DNA from: Algoriphagus chordae
GTDB taxonomy: Bacteria > Bacteroidota > Bacteroidia > Cytophagales > Cyclobacteriaceae
Length of the DNA: 64,000 bases
Assembly: GCF_003254055.1 (NCBI RefSeq)
Contig: NZ_QKZT01000001.1
Span: forward strand, 62,001 to 126,000
Reading direction: 5' to 3'
In this document: positions 9,738 to 17,713 of the stretch, one piece after another
How the letters are laid out: the number at the start of each line of letters is the position of its first letter
Position numbering within the stretch: the stretch's first letter is position 1
Program-made: the position numbers and the translations under genes
Notes under the pieces: model-generated
Told to the model about the DNA's origin: nothing
The model's input: only the letters and a program-made list of their open reading frames with translations
Databases searched by the model: none

Positions 9738-10772
9738 ATGATCAAAAGAAAATTACTAGCGCTATCATTATTGATAGCGCTTTTTTCCTGCAAAAATTCT
9801 GATGAAGAACTAGCCGATAAACCTAGCGGCTGGGAGATCCTTGAGACGCCAGTAGAGTCATCTCTAAGAGGTCTTTCCCCACTCACAAGTGAGATAGCAT
9901 GGGCAAGTGGTAGTAATGGCGTCTGGCTGAGGACGATAGATGCTGGCAAGACTTGGGATCATGGCGTAATCGCAGGATTAGACTCAGTTGATTTCAGATC
10001 TATACATGCTTTTGATGCGATGACCGCCATCGTGGTCTCAGCAGGTCAGCCTGCAGTGATCTATAAAACACAGGATGGCGGACAAACTTGGGAACTAAAG
10101 CATCAGGAGAATGAATTCGCTTTCTTAGATGGGATAAGTTTTAGCTCAGCAAGTAGGGGATTTGTCGTAGGAGATCCTTTTGAAGGCAAATGGACAATCC
10201 TCCAAACTGCCAATCACGGGAAAAGCTGGTATTTGGTAGATTCCCTTCCTGCAGCTGCAGTGGGTGAAGCGGCCTTTGCTGCTAGTGCTACCTCTTTGCT
10301 AGCGGAAGGAAATGAACTTTGGCTAGGAACTGGTGGATCAGAGTCGAATCTCCATTATTCGAAAGATATGGGAGCAAGCTGGGAGAAATTTACAAGCCCA
10401 TTTATCCAAGGAGAATCCTCTCAGGGCATATTCTCCATCACAAGTATGGGAGGTGGTGATATCGTCGGCGTAGGTGGAGATTATTTGAATGAAGAGATGC
10501 AGGAAAATATAGCTGGCATATATGTATCAAATAAAAAAGAATGGGTGCTCCCACAGAGTGGACCAGGTGGCTATCGCTCAGGGGTAGTATACTTCCACAA
10601 ACAAAAATGGCTAATTGCAGTAGGCCCTTCTGGATCGGATTATTCCCTTGATGCGGGCATTACATGGCAGCCAATTTCTGAAGATGGTTTTCACGCAGTG
10701 AAAATAGGACACGCAGATGGCTCAGTATGGGCATCCGGTGCTAAAGGAAAAATAGCTAAATTAAAGTATTGA
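9738..10772 (+). CDS. BNR/YCF48-like beta-propeller lipoprotein
   Basis: A 344-aa lipoprotein (lipobox LFSC at about residue 18). It contains repeated Asp-box/BNR-type motifs: RTIDAGKTWDHG, KTQDGGQTWELK, TANHGKSWYLV, YSKDMGASWEKF and YSLDAGITWQP. These build a beta-propeller like that of YCF48/HCF136-type proteins or sialidases. No sialidase catalytic arginine triad could be recognised, so it is treated as a binding or scaffold protein. It is encoded 12 bases after the isomerase-like gene and is probably the last gene of the cluster. Confidence 0.82.
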   Translation: MIKRKLLALSLLIALFSCKNSDEELADKPSGWEILETPVESSLRGLSPLTSEIAWASGSNGVWLRTIDAGKTWDHGVIAGLDSVDFRSIHAFDAMTAIVVSAGQPAVIYKTQDGGQTWELKHQENEFAFLDGISFSSASRGFVVGDPFEGKWTILQTANHGKSWYLVDSLPAAAVGEAAFAASATSLLAEGNELWLGTGGSESNLHYSKDMGASWEKFTSPFIQGESSQGIFSITSMGGGDIVGVGGDYLNEEMQENIAGIYVSNKKEWVLPQSGPGGYRSGVVYFHKQKWLIAVGPSGSDYSLDAGITWQPISEDGFHAVKIGHADGSVWASGAKGKIAKLKY

Positions 10773-10925
10773 AATCCTAATCTTCTTGTCAGTCAGAACT
10801 CCTGAAAGCAAATTTCGTGTTTAATACTTACAAAAGATTTGCATATTGGATAAGAATAGAAACAAGATGCCAGTGAATCTTCAATCTGAATCTCATTTCC
10901 CAACATAAACCTGAATAGTATTAAG

Positions 10926-11660
10926 ATGTTTGAAATTGTTCCTTCCATATGGCTAATCAATGGGAAATGTGTCCGACTGAAAAGGGGTGATTTTTCCACT
11001 GAAAAAGTGATATCTGATAACCCACTGGGGATTGCTCAGGATTTTGAATCCATTGGACTCAAGAGAGTTCATCTCGTAGATCTAGATGGAGCACGCAGAG
11101 GTGAACCAAAAAATTATCATATCCTAGAGGCTATTGCAGGATATACTGACTTGAAAGTTGATTTTACAGGTGGTATTTCTACCGATGGCGATGTAATCAA
11201 ATGTTTTGAATTTGGTGCATCTACGATCACCGTGAGTTCCGCAGCGGCAAATCATCCAGAGCGTTTCGCTCAGTTTATACTTTCCTATGGAAGAGAAAAA
11301 ATCAATTTGGCAGCTGACGTCAATCCAGATGATAATAAAATCAAAATCAAAGGTTGGTTAAAGAAAACACAAATTGACCTATTTGATCATATTGAGTTTT
11401 TCTATGAGCGCGGATTGAAGTACTTGAAATGTTCTGACGTCACTGGAGATGGGGTATTGGAAGGCCCGAACTTCTCACTGTTTCAAAGTATCAGAAACAA
11501 ATTCCCAGACATTCATCTTGCAGCAAGTGGTGGTGTAAGAGGAGTTGATGATTTTAGGCAACTTCGAGACATGGGAGTATCAGCTGCAGTGTTTGGAAGA
11601 GCTTATTACGAAGGGATGATTAGTCTTCAAGACTTAGAGAAATTCTTAGCAGAAGGATAG
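10926..11660 (+). CDS. Orphan HisA-like TIM barrel with altered catalytic site
   Basis: A 244-aa HisA/HisF-family (beta/alpha)8 barrel. NGKCVRLKRGDF, HLVDLDGARRG, GDGVLEGPN and AASGGVRGVDDF align with HisA (ProFAR isomerase). In HisA the first strand reads PAIDxIDGK and its Asp is catalytic. Here it reads PSIWLINGK, so Trp9 replaces the Asp and Asn12 the second Asp. The usual GGGIR phosphate motif is TGGIST. The Asp of the ADVN strand (131) is kept. No other his gene lies nearby. It is most likely a paralog with a changed or lost activity rather than the biosynthetic HisA. It follows a 153-base gap with no other gene. Confidence 0.8.
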   Translation: MFEIVPSIWLINGKCVRLKRGDFSTEKVISDNPLGIAQDFESIGLKRVHLVDLDGARRGEPKNYHILEAIAGYTDLKVDFTGGISTDGDVIKCFEFGASTITVSSAAANHPERFAQFILSYGREKINLAADVNPDDNKIKIKGWLKKTQIDLFDHIEFFYERGLKYLKCSDVTGDGVLEGPNFSLFQSIRNKFPDIHLAASGGVRGVDDFRQLRDMGVSAAVFGRAYYEGMISLQDLEKFLAEG

Positions 11661-11661
11661 T

Positions 11662-12012
11662 TTAATCTGCTTTGAATTTATCTACGATGTAGAGAAAAAT
11701 ATTAAAAGACAAGGTAGAAGGTGCTGGTTCAGCTTTTTTCCCTTCACCGCTAAAAGTGCTTTCCTTTTTTGGAGCTGGAGTCTTGACTGGTGCGACGTTG
11801 GTAGTGGAAGGAATATAGCTCTCTCGAACCTGAATATCAGGCTGATCAGACTGATTCTCTACCAAAGGTTTGTCAATAGGTTTCTCTCGTTCCATTTCTG
11901 ACTTTTCCTGCTCATTTTGAGCCATAGAATCCCCTGCCCAAAAGCATATTCCCAATACAGCAATGCTGAAAATGGTTAGTTTTTTGAAGGAAAAGTCAGT
12001 TTTTATTTTCAT
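11662..12012 (-). CDS. Small exported proline/glutamate-rich protein of unknown function
   Basis: A 116-aa protein with one N-terminal hydrophobic segment (KLTIFSIAVLGICFWAG, then DSMAQ), consistent with a signal peptide cleaved after MAQ. The remainder is charged and rich in Pro, Glu and Ser, appears disordered, and ends in a short hydrophobic FNIFLYIVDKF. No family was recognised. It converges on the HisA-like gene, whose stop lies 1 base away. Confidence 0.6.
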   Translation of the reverse strand: MKIKTDFSFKKLTIFSIAVLGICFWAGDSMAQNEQEKSEMEREKPIDKPLVENQSDQPDIQVRESYIPSTTNVAPVKTPAPKKESTFSGEGKKAEPAPSTLSFNIFLYIVDKFKAD

Positions 12013-12086
12013 AGTTGGAAATTGTAACCTTTGTCTTTTACTTAGGGTATTGTAAAAGATTCCTAAAATTAGGAAAAAAATCCACT

Positions 12087-12425
12087 ATGCAAACGATTGA
12101 TAGCAAAGAATTTGACAAAGTAGAATTACGTGTAGGCACTATTTTAAGTGTTGAGCCGTTTGGAAAAGCGCGAAAACCTGCTTATAAAATCTGGGTTGAC
12201 CTCGGAGAGGAGATAGGTGTAAAGAAATCTTCAGCACAAATTACTGTCCATTACCAAGCCGAGGATTTAATAGGCAGACAGGTCATTTGTGTTTGCAATT
12301 TCGCTCCTAGACAGATTGCCGATTTTATGTCTGAAGTTTTGATCACAGGATTCAGTGATGAACAGGGTCATATCGTACTGACCTCTGTAGAGAGAGCTGT
12401 ACCAAATGGCGCTCGCCTACACTAG
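12087..12425 (+). CDS. csaA: CsaA-like tRNA-binding domain protein
   Basis: A 112-aa single-domain OB-fold protein: KVELRVGTILSVEPFGKARKPAYKIWVDLG, then KKSSAQIT, NFAPRQIADFMSEVLITG and a PNGARLH end. This is the CsaA family of EMAP/tRNA-binding-domain proteins, proposed to be secretion-related chaperones or tRNA binders. The start at 12087 is preferred because it gives the usual length and follows AGGAAAAAAA; an upstream TTG would add 24 untypical residues. The 3' end overlaps the convergent epimerase gene by 4 bases. Confidence 0.9.
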   Translation: MQTIDSKEFDKVELRVGTILSVEPFGKARKPAYKIWVDLGEEIGVKKSSAQITVHYQAEDLIGRQVICVCNFAPRQIADFMSEVLITGFSDEQGHIVLTSVERAVPNGARLH

Positions 12426-13258
12426 ACTTCTTTGGAATAGGGAAAGTCCAACGGATCTGGAAATTCAAATTCGAACCCCGAATCCAAAATCTTAGCTCCA
12501 GAAACTAAACGATCAACTCCTTCAGAAGCATTTTCATAGCTTCTGGGAGGCTCAAAACCCAAGTCGAGAGCATTACGCTCATAGACATCTTTGCGAACTG
12601 AGTGGATTGGAGCTACCCCATTATAGACCTCATTCCATAGATTCTGCTCAATGATCCAAGCCAGCATTCTTGCCGCATCATTTCTATAGATGAAGTTTAC
12701 ACGGCTATGCCCTTTTACATTCTCTCGGCCAGCCACATATTTTCCAGGAATCCGCTCATCTCCTAATAAGCCCCCAAATCTCACAATGGTAAGATCAAAA
12801 TTTCTGTCCTTTTCAAACATCAACTCACTCTTGAAAATGGTCTCATTACCAGTAAGACTTTTGTCAAGAAAATCAGTTTCTGTATAAGCCTCTTTTCTAT
12901 TTGCCTCAGGATATACCCCTGTGCTGGAAACGAATAACACTTTCTTGATGGAAGAGTTATCTACCATGCTCCGCAAAAACTTGATTTGCTCCAAGAATAA
13001 TTCTCCGGAAGATGTCCGAGTTCTTGGAGGAATATTAACGACTAATACTTCAGCAGTAAAAAGTTCTTGGAAGCCTTTACCTTGAGGAAAAGGAACTAGT
13101 GCAAATTGAATGGCATTGATCCCCTCTTTTTGCAGGCTCTCTGCTTTCTCGGCTGTAGTGGTAGATCCACATACGGTGTGATTAGCACAGAGGATTTTTG
13201 CCAATGGCAGCCCAATCCAACCCAAACCGATTATTGATATTTTGCTCATAGAGTTCAT
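12422..13258 (-). CDS. NAD(P)-binding epimerase/dehydratase family protein (YeeZ-like atypical SDR)
   Basis: A 278-aa protein with an N-terminal dinucleotide fold (IIGLGWIGLPLA), a NIPPRTR loop, VSSTGVYPE, the catalytic-region ESDFLD-like stretch TETDFLDKS and an IVRFGGLLGDERIPGKY segment. This matches the atypical extended SDRs related to E. coli YeeZ. The substrate is unknown. The ATG at 13258 directly abuts a terminator hairpin whose 3' arm carries GGGAGG, a good ribosome-binding sequence. A second ATG three codons later is an alternative start. Confidence 0.82.
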   Translation of the reverse strand: MNSMSKISIIGLGWIGLPLAKILCANHTVCGSTTTAEKAESLQKEGINAIQFALVPFPQGKGFQELFTAEVLVVNIPPRTRTSSGELFLEQIKFLRSMVDNSSIKKVLFVSSTGVYPEANRKEAYTETDFLDKSLTGNETIFKSELMFEKDRNFDLTIVRFGGLLGDERIPGKYVAGRENVKGHSRVNFIYRNDAARMLAWIIEQNLWNEVYNGVAPIHSVRKDVYERNALDLGFEPPRSYENASEGVDRLVSGAKILDSGFEFEFPDPLDFPYSKEV

Positions 13259-13288
13259 AAAAAAACCTCCCAGAAATTAGGGAGGTTT
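13259..13288 (-). terminator. Terminator hairpin overlapping the next gene's ribosome-binding site
   Basis: Read on the minus strand: a perfect 9-bp stem AAACCTCCC / GGGAGGTTT, an 8-base loop, further T residues, then immediately the ATG of the epimerase gene. It ends the fatty-acid hydroxylase gene (stop 6 bases upstream). The 3' arm also contains GGGAGG at Shine-Dalgarno distance from the ATG, so the same hairpin could sequester that site. Confidence 0.85.
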
Positions 13289-13294
13289 ATGCTG

Positions 13295-13921
13295 TTAGTC
13301 CTTTTTTGGAATAGTACCGAGGATATAATCCCAGAGTGGTGTACTCACACCAAATGCTACATCGGGATCTTTGTAATGGTGAATCGCGTGGTGCACCCAA
13401 AGTACTTTCATGAAATTCTTTGGAGGCTGGATCGCATGAACCAAATAGTGAATTCCAAGGTAAAGTGCATATCCCAACAAGAAACCTGGTAAGAAATAGA
13501 ATGCTAGATCTCCCATGGTTAATTTGAATATTAGATACAAAATGGCAGCATAAGCAGCACTCACAAAAGGAGGCATAGCCAATCTGTCTTTGTCCTTAGG
13601 GTAATCGTGATGAACACCATGTACTGTGTACTGCAATTTATCTTTTATAGGAGTATTCGGTTCCATATGGAAAAAATGCTTGTGCATCATATACTCTACC
13701 AAGGTGAAACCAATATATCCTACCACAAATAATAAGATGGCAGTTCCAATTCCCACGCTAGTGGTTTTGATTCCGAAATATATGGAAACACCACCGAGAA
13801 TGATAAACATTACGATAGGCATCCAAATAGGGGTACGGGTAATTCTCTCTAGAATAGGGTTGGAGAACATCTGGGCTGTGCCAAAATTGTCCGGCTTATC
13901 CAATCTTCCAATCTTTTTCAT
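13295..13921 (-). CDS. Fatty acid hydroxylase superfamily membrane protein (FA2H/sterol desaturase type)
   Basis: A 208-aa integral membrane protein with four to five hydrophobic segments and the histidine clusters of the di-iron fatty acid hydroxylase family: EYMMHKHFFH, GVHHDYPKD, HYLVHA and VHHAIHHYKDPDVAFG, followed by TPLWDYILGT. The pattern resembles fatty acid 2-hydroxylases, which place a hydroxyl on the alpha carbon of acyl chains. In Bacteroidota this could serve hydroxylated sphingolipids or ornithine lipids (inference). It is monocistronic or the first gene before the epimerase, separated by a terminator. Confidence 0.9.
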   Translation of the reverse strand: MKKIGRLDKPDNFGTAQMFSNPILERITRTPIWMPIVMFIILGGVSIYFGIKTTSVGIGTAILLFVVGYIGFTLVEYMMHKHFFHMEPNTPIKDKLQYTVHGVHHDYPKDKDRLAMPPFVSAAYAAILYLIFKLTMGDLAFYFLPGFLLGYALYLGIHYLVHAIQPPKNFMKVLWVHHAIHHYKDPDVAFGVSTPLWDYILGTIPKKD

Positions 13922-14027
13922 ACGCTACTAAATAAAACTATTAATATTTTCTTGATGCTGAATCAGGAATTATCGTACAAAGATAATTCAAAACGAGCTT
14001 TTGTCACTGACAAAAATCATATTTTCA

Positions 14028-15164
14028 TCAAACTTGTGCCATGGTTGATTCTATGGTCTTTTGATAATGAGAAACATACAAAGGTAATATTTTTGAAATA
14101 TCGAACTCTTTAGCCCTTTGCAATGCGTTTCTTTTGAAGGTTAGGAGGTTTGCATCATCTAAGATGAACAGCGCCTTTTCCTTCATGTATTGGATATCTC
14201 CGATTTCTGAAACAAATCCTGTGACTCCATCTACATTCAATTCAGGAATCCCTCCTGCATTGGAAGAAAGAATAGGTACTTCGCAGGCCATTGCTTCTAG
14301 CGCGGCAAGTCCAAAACTTTCCTTTTCGGATGGCATCAAAAATAAATCTGCGACAGAAAGTACCTCTTCTACTGCTTCCAGCTTGCCAAGGAATCGCACA
14401 TCGTCACAGACCCCAAGCTCTCTACACAAGCGTTCCATTTTATCACGCTCTGGGCCATCGCCTACTAGGAGTAGCTTACTTGGAATTTCCTTTCTAACCT
14501 CATAGAAGACTTGAATCACATCCTCCACTCGTTTTACCTTCCGGAAGTTGGATGTATGAACCAAGAGCTTTTCGTCATTTGGACAGATTGCCAATTTGAA
14601 ATGCTCTTTCTTCAGTCTTTTGAATCGATCCAAATCAATAAAATTTGGAATCACTTCGATGTCTCTTTGGATATCAAAAAATGCGTAAGTCTCTTTTTTC
14701 AAATCTTCTGATACCGCAGTTACTCCATCAGATTGGTTAATACTAAAGGTTACTACTGGCTCATAACTGGGGTCTTTTCCTACCAAAGTGATATCTGTAC
14801 CGTGCAGGGTAGTCACTATCGGAATTTGAATTCCTTGTGCTTTTAATATTTGCTTTGCCATATAAGCAGCTGAAGCATGAGGTATGGCATAATGAACATG
14901 CAGTAAATCCAATTTTTCATATTTCACCACACTTACCATCTTACTTGCCAAGGCCAGCTCGTAGGGTGCATGTTCGAAAAGCGGATAACTCTTGATATCT
15001 ACTTCATGGTAAAAAAGATTCTCACTAAAAAAATCCAAGCGAGTAGGTTGCCTGTAGGTAATGAAGTGTACTTCATGCCCAATTTTGGCTAGACCTTTAC
15101 CGAGTTCTGTTGCTACTACTCCGCTGCCTCCAAAGGTAGGATAGCAAACAATGCCGATTTTCAT
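14028..15164 (-). CDS. bshA: N-acetyl-alpha-D-glucosaminyl L-malate synthase (bacillithiol biosynthesis)
   Basis: A 378-aa GT4-family, GT-B fold glycosyltransferase. The N-terminus MKIGIVCYPTFGGSGVVATE and the motifs HVHYAIPHA, TTLHGTDITLVG, VSEDLK, HTSNFRKVKR and PSEKESFGLAALEAMAC are characteristic of BshA, which joins UDP-GlcNAc to L-malate in the first step of bacillithiol synthesis. The start at 15164 (MKIG) is chosen because this is the conserved N-terminus; 14 extra residues from an upstream start are not family-like. The partner genes bshB and bshC are not in the window. Confidence 0.94.
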   Translation of the reverse strand: MKIGIVCYPTFGGSGVVATELGKGLAKIGHEVHFITYRQPTRLDFFSENLFYHEVDIKSYPLFEHAPYELALASKMVSVVKYEKLDLLHVHYAIPHASAAYMAKQILKAQGIQIPIVTTLHGTDITLVGKDPSYEPVVTFSINQSDGVTAVSEDLKKETYAFFDIQRDIEVIPNFIDLDRFKRLKKEHFKLAICPNDEKLLVHTSNFRKVKRVEDVIQVFYEVRKEIPSKLLLVGDGPERDKMERLCRELGVCDDVRFLGKLEAVEEVLSVADLFLMPSEKESFGLAALEAMACEVPILSSNAGGIPELNVDGVTGFVSEIGDIQYMKEKALFILDDANLLTFKRNALQRAKEFDISKILPLYVSHYQKTIESTMAQV

Positions 15165-15320
15165 AATAAAATGTGCTGGTGAATTGACCTGCTTTTTAAC
15201 ACGCATTAACCTCTCTTTTGTTCAATTCCGAAGTTAATTCCCTCAATATTCGGAACTGAAAAGCAAAAGCTATTGAAAATCAATACAGTTACAAACTATT
15301 TTTAATAAAATTTACACACA

Positions 15321-15357
15321 AAAAAACCCTGAGAAGGATCTTTTCTCAAGGTTTTTT
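15321..15357 (-). terminator. Terminator at the end of the GMC oxidoreductase operon, probably bidirectional
   Basis: A long hairpin (plus strand AAAAAACCCTGAGAA ... TTCTCAAGGTTTTTT) with one mismatch and T-runs on both strands. It lies 25 bases past the stop of the GMC gene. The rest of the 217-base gap up to bshA shows no gene. Confidence 0.85.
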
Positions 15358-15381
15358 ATATGTTCAACACAATTTTTAGCG

Positions 15382-17094
15382 CTATTTCTTACTTTCATTT
15401 ACCGCATGATGTGCCGCTCTCGCAGCAAATGCCATATAGGTCAGCGTAGGATTCTGAGTAGAAGTAGAGGTCATACAAGCTCCATCAGTGACGTACACAT
15501 TTGGTACGGCATGCAGCTGATGGTTTCCGTTGAGCATGGAAGTTTTAGGGTCTTTACCCATTCTTACTCCTCCCATCTCGTGAATATCCAAACCAGGCAC
15601 ACGATGATCATCTCGCACAGAAATATCCGTAAAACCTGCCTTGGAAAACATTTCTGAGATTTGCTCCTGATAATCAATGATCATTTTCTCATCGTTATCA
15701 TCGTAATCCACATTGAATTTCAAGGTTGGAAGACCATAAGGATCAAGTTTATCTTTGTCCAAAGCAATGAAATTAGATTCTTTTGGAATCGTCTCCCCCA
15801 TCATGTGAGAGCCTACTCTCCAAGGTCCATCTGGCGGTGTTGGGTTCAGCATACTATTTTTCAGATCCATACCCACTCTTGCATCTGCTACATAGCCTCC
15901 ACCTCGGTAAGCACTGAATCCTCCAGCATATCCTCGAAGAAAATCGGTTTCCTGCTTTTTCACATTTCTGAATCTTGGGATATAACCACTCGTAGGACGT
16001 CCACCAGTAGTCGTATATTCTTTATATCCGTCATAGGAAGCACTTACGCCAGCTCTATAATTATGGAAAGCGAAGTATTTACCTAAAACTCCACTATCAT
16101 TTCCAAGTCCATTAGGGAATCTAGCAGAAGTGGAATTCATCAAAATAGCATTAGAATTGACGGCGGCAGCATTGATGAAGATTACATCTGCATAGAATTC
16201 TTCCACCTCTTTGGTATGTGCATCTATGACTCGTACACCAGTTGCCTTGCCTTTTTCCTCATCATAAATCACGGAATGAACTACCGAATCGGGTCTCAAA
16301 GTCACGTTTCCGCTTTTCAGCGCCCATGGAATAGTCGAGGAATTACTACTGAAATATCCTCCAAAAGGACATCCTCTCTGGCATAGGTTTCTGTTTTGAC
16401 AAGTTGCTCTTCCCTGCTCGGAAAATTCTGGTCTAGTCTCATGAATGTGTGCACATCGAGCAGAAATCATATGTCGATCACCATAGACTTCTTTCATCTT
16501 TTGAGCAAAATGCATCTCGACGATGTTTAAGTCATAGCCTGGCAAAAACTCGCCGTCGGGTAAGGTATCTAATCCATCAAGGTTGCCAGAAACACCAGCA
16601 AATTTCTCTACATGACTGTACCAAGGAGCCAGATCCTTGTAGCGAATTGGCCAATCTACAGCAAATCCATCTCGTGCAGGACCCTCGAAATCATAGTCAG
16701 ACCAGCGCTGTACCTGTCTCGCCCATAAGAGGGATTTTCCTCCTACTTGATAGCCTCTGATCCAGTCAAATGGCTTATCCTGGATATACGGCTGCTCAGA
16801 ATCTTTTGCAAAAAAGTGCTCGGAATCTTCACCATAGGCATAACACTTGGCTACGATGGGATTTTCGTCTAATACTTTCTGCGGAAGCTTCCCTCTATGT
16901 TTGAATTCATAAGGAAGCATATTGGTGGTAGGATAATCCTTGATATGTTTTACGTCTCTTCCTCTATCGAGCAGCAGTGTCTTCACTCCCAAGTCACCAA
17001 ATTCCTTGGCTGCCCATCCACCGCTGGCACCTGAACCTACTATAATGGCTTGATATGTTCTCTCTTGTTTGTTTCTGATATTCAGATTAGCCAT
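15382..17094 (-). CDS. GMC family FAD-dependent oxidoreductase
   Basis: A 570-aa flavoprotein with an N-terminal FAD-binding motif (IVGSGASGGWAAKE, then LLLDRGRDV), a GKSLLWARQVQRW segment, a cysteine-containing CQNRNLCQRGCPFGGYFS block and the GMC C-terminal region (HEMGGVRMG, then VTDGACMTSTSTQNPTLTYMAFAARAA). Its proteins oxidise sugars or alcohols. It overlaps the upstream gene by 8 bases. That gene encodes a gluconate 2-dehydrogenase subunit-3-like protein, the usual partner, so the two likely form a membrane- or periplasm-associated sugar dehydrogenase that passes electrons onward. No signal peptide is visible; Tat export by the partner's signal is plausible. Confidence 0.92.
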   Translation of the reverse strand: MANLNIRNKQERTYQAIIVGSGASGGWAAKEFGDLGVKTLLLDRGRDVKHIKDYPTTNMLPYEFKHRGKLPQKVLDENPIVAKCYAYGEDSEHFFAKDSEQPYIQDKPFDWIRGYQVGGKSLLWARQVQRWSDYDFEGPARDGFAVDWPIRYKDLAPWYSHVEKFAGVSGNLDGLDTLPDGEFLPGYDLNIVEMHFAQKMKEVYGDRHMISARCAHIHETRPEFSEQGRATCQNRNLCQRGCPFGGYFSSNSSTIPWALKSGNVTLRPDSVVHSVIYDEEKGKATGVRVIDAHTKEVEEFYADVIFINAAAVNSNAILMNSTSARFPNGLGNDSGVLGKYFAFHNYRAGVSASYDGYKEYTTTGGRPTSGYIPRFRNVKKQETDFLRGYAGGFSAYRGGGYVADARVGMDLKNSMLNPTPPDGPWRVGSHMMGETIPKESNFIALDKDKLDPYGLPTLKFNVDYDDNDEKMIIDYQEQISEMFSKAGFTDISVRDDHRVPGLDIHEMGGVRMGKDPKTSMLNGNHQLHAVPNVYVTDGACMTSTSTQNPTLTYMAFAARAAHHAVNESKK

Positions 17095-17659
17095 TGATTC
17101 TAGGTTTTTGGTTTTCTGAGATTAAAGCTGCTCCATTGTAGGGACCAGGGATAAGTGAATAAGGAATAATTTCTGTCTGAATGTACTCAGAGGCCATATA
17201 GCCTTGCATGGTAAGCTTCTTGGTAGTATTCAGGAAATACGAGATAGCCCTATCCTTTTCTCCTTCTGGAGTCTCAGCAGGCTGCAAATCTATTCCTCCT
17301 TGAATTAGATCTTCTTTCTCTCTAGAGCTGAGCTGGTCAAACTTTTTCCCCACAGTATTTTTGGCGTAAGCTGGGAAAGCTGCAAGTCCCGTACTGAAAA
17401 GCACTTGGTTTTCAGCCGTCATGCAATCATTTACCATTACCAAAATAAAATCAGGAACTTCTAATTCAAGTGCTCCTTTCAATTCTCCAGCAGGTATGAT
17501 ACTATCTGAGATTGCTCCCAAAAGTTGCTTTTGTGAAGTAGTAACTTTGAGATTCTCGTATGCGGCCAAGATGTCATCTGAACTGAAATCGCAGGAAGGA
17601 ATAAGTGCTAATCCTCCGGAAATCAATGCAAGATGCCTTAGGGCGATTCTTCTATTCAT
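17087..17659 (-). CDS. Gluconate 2-dehydrogenase subunit 3 family protein, Tat-exported
   Basis: A 190-aa protein with an arginine-pair leader (MNRRIALRHLALISGGLALIPSC), followed by LKVTTSQKQLLGAISDSIIPAGE, which is the signature opening of the gluconate 2-dehydrogenase subunit 3 family, and PDFILVMVNDCM. The small subunit is required for export and maturation of the GMC flavoprotein encoded directly downstream with an 8-base overlap. The cysteine at about residue 23 may be a lipidation site. Confidence 0.9.
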   Translation of the reverse strand: MNRRIALRHLALISGGLALIPSCDFSSDDILAAYENLKVTTSQKQLLGAISDSIIPAGELKGALELEVPDFILVMVNDCMTAENQVLFSTGLAAFPAYAKNTVGKKFDQLSSREKEDLIQGGIDLQPAETPEGEKDRAISYFLNTTKKLTMQGYMASEYIQTEIIPYSLIPGPYNGAALISENQKPRING

Positions 17660-17713
17660 GGTTATGTAGATTTTGGGTGATAAATCAGGACATTAATGTA
17701 GCCAAATCAATGA

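Noticed and set aside
10773-10925. A regulatory RNA or small gene between the BNR lipoprotein and the HisA-like gene
   Set aside because: No open frame of note, no hairpin with a T-run and no clear TAnnTTTG promoter could be found in the 153 bases.
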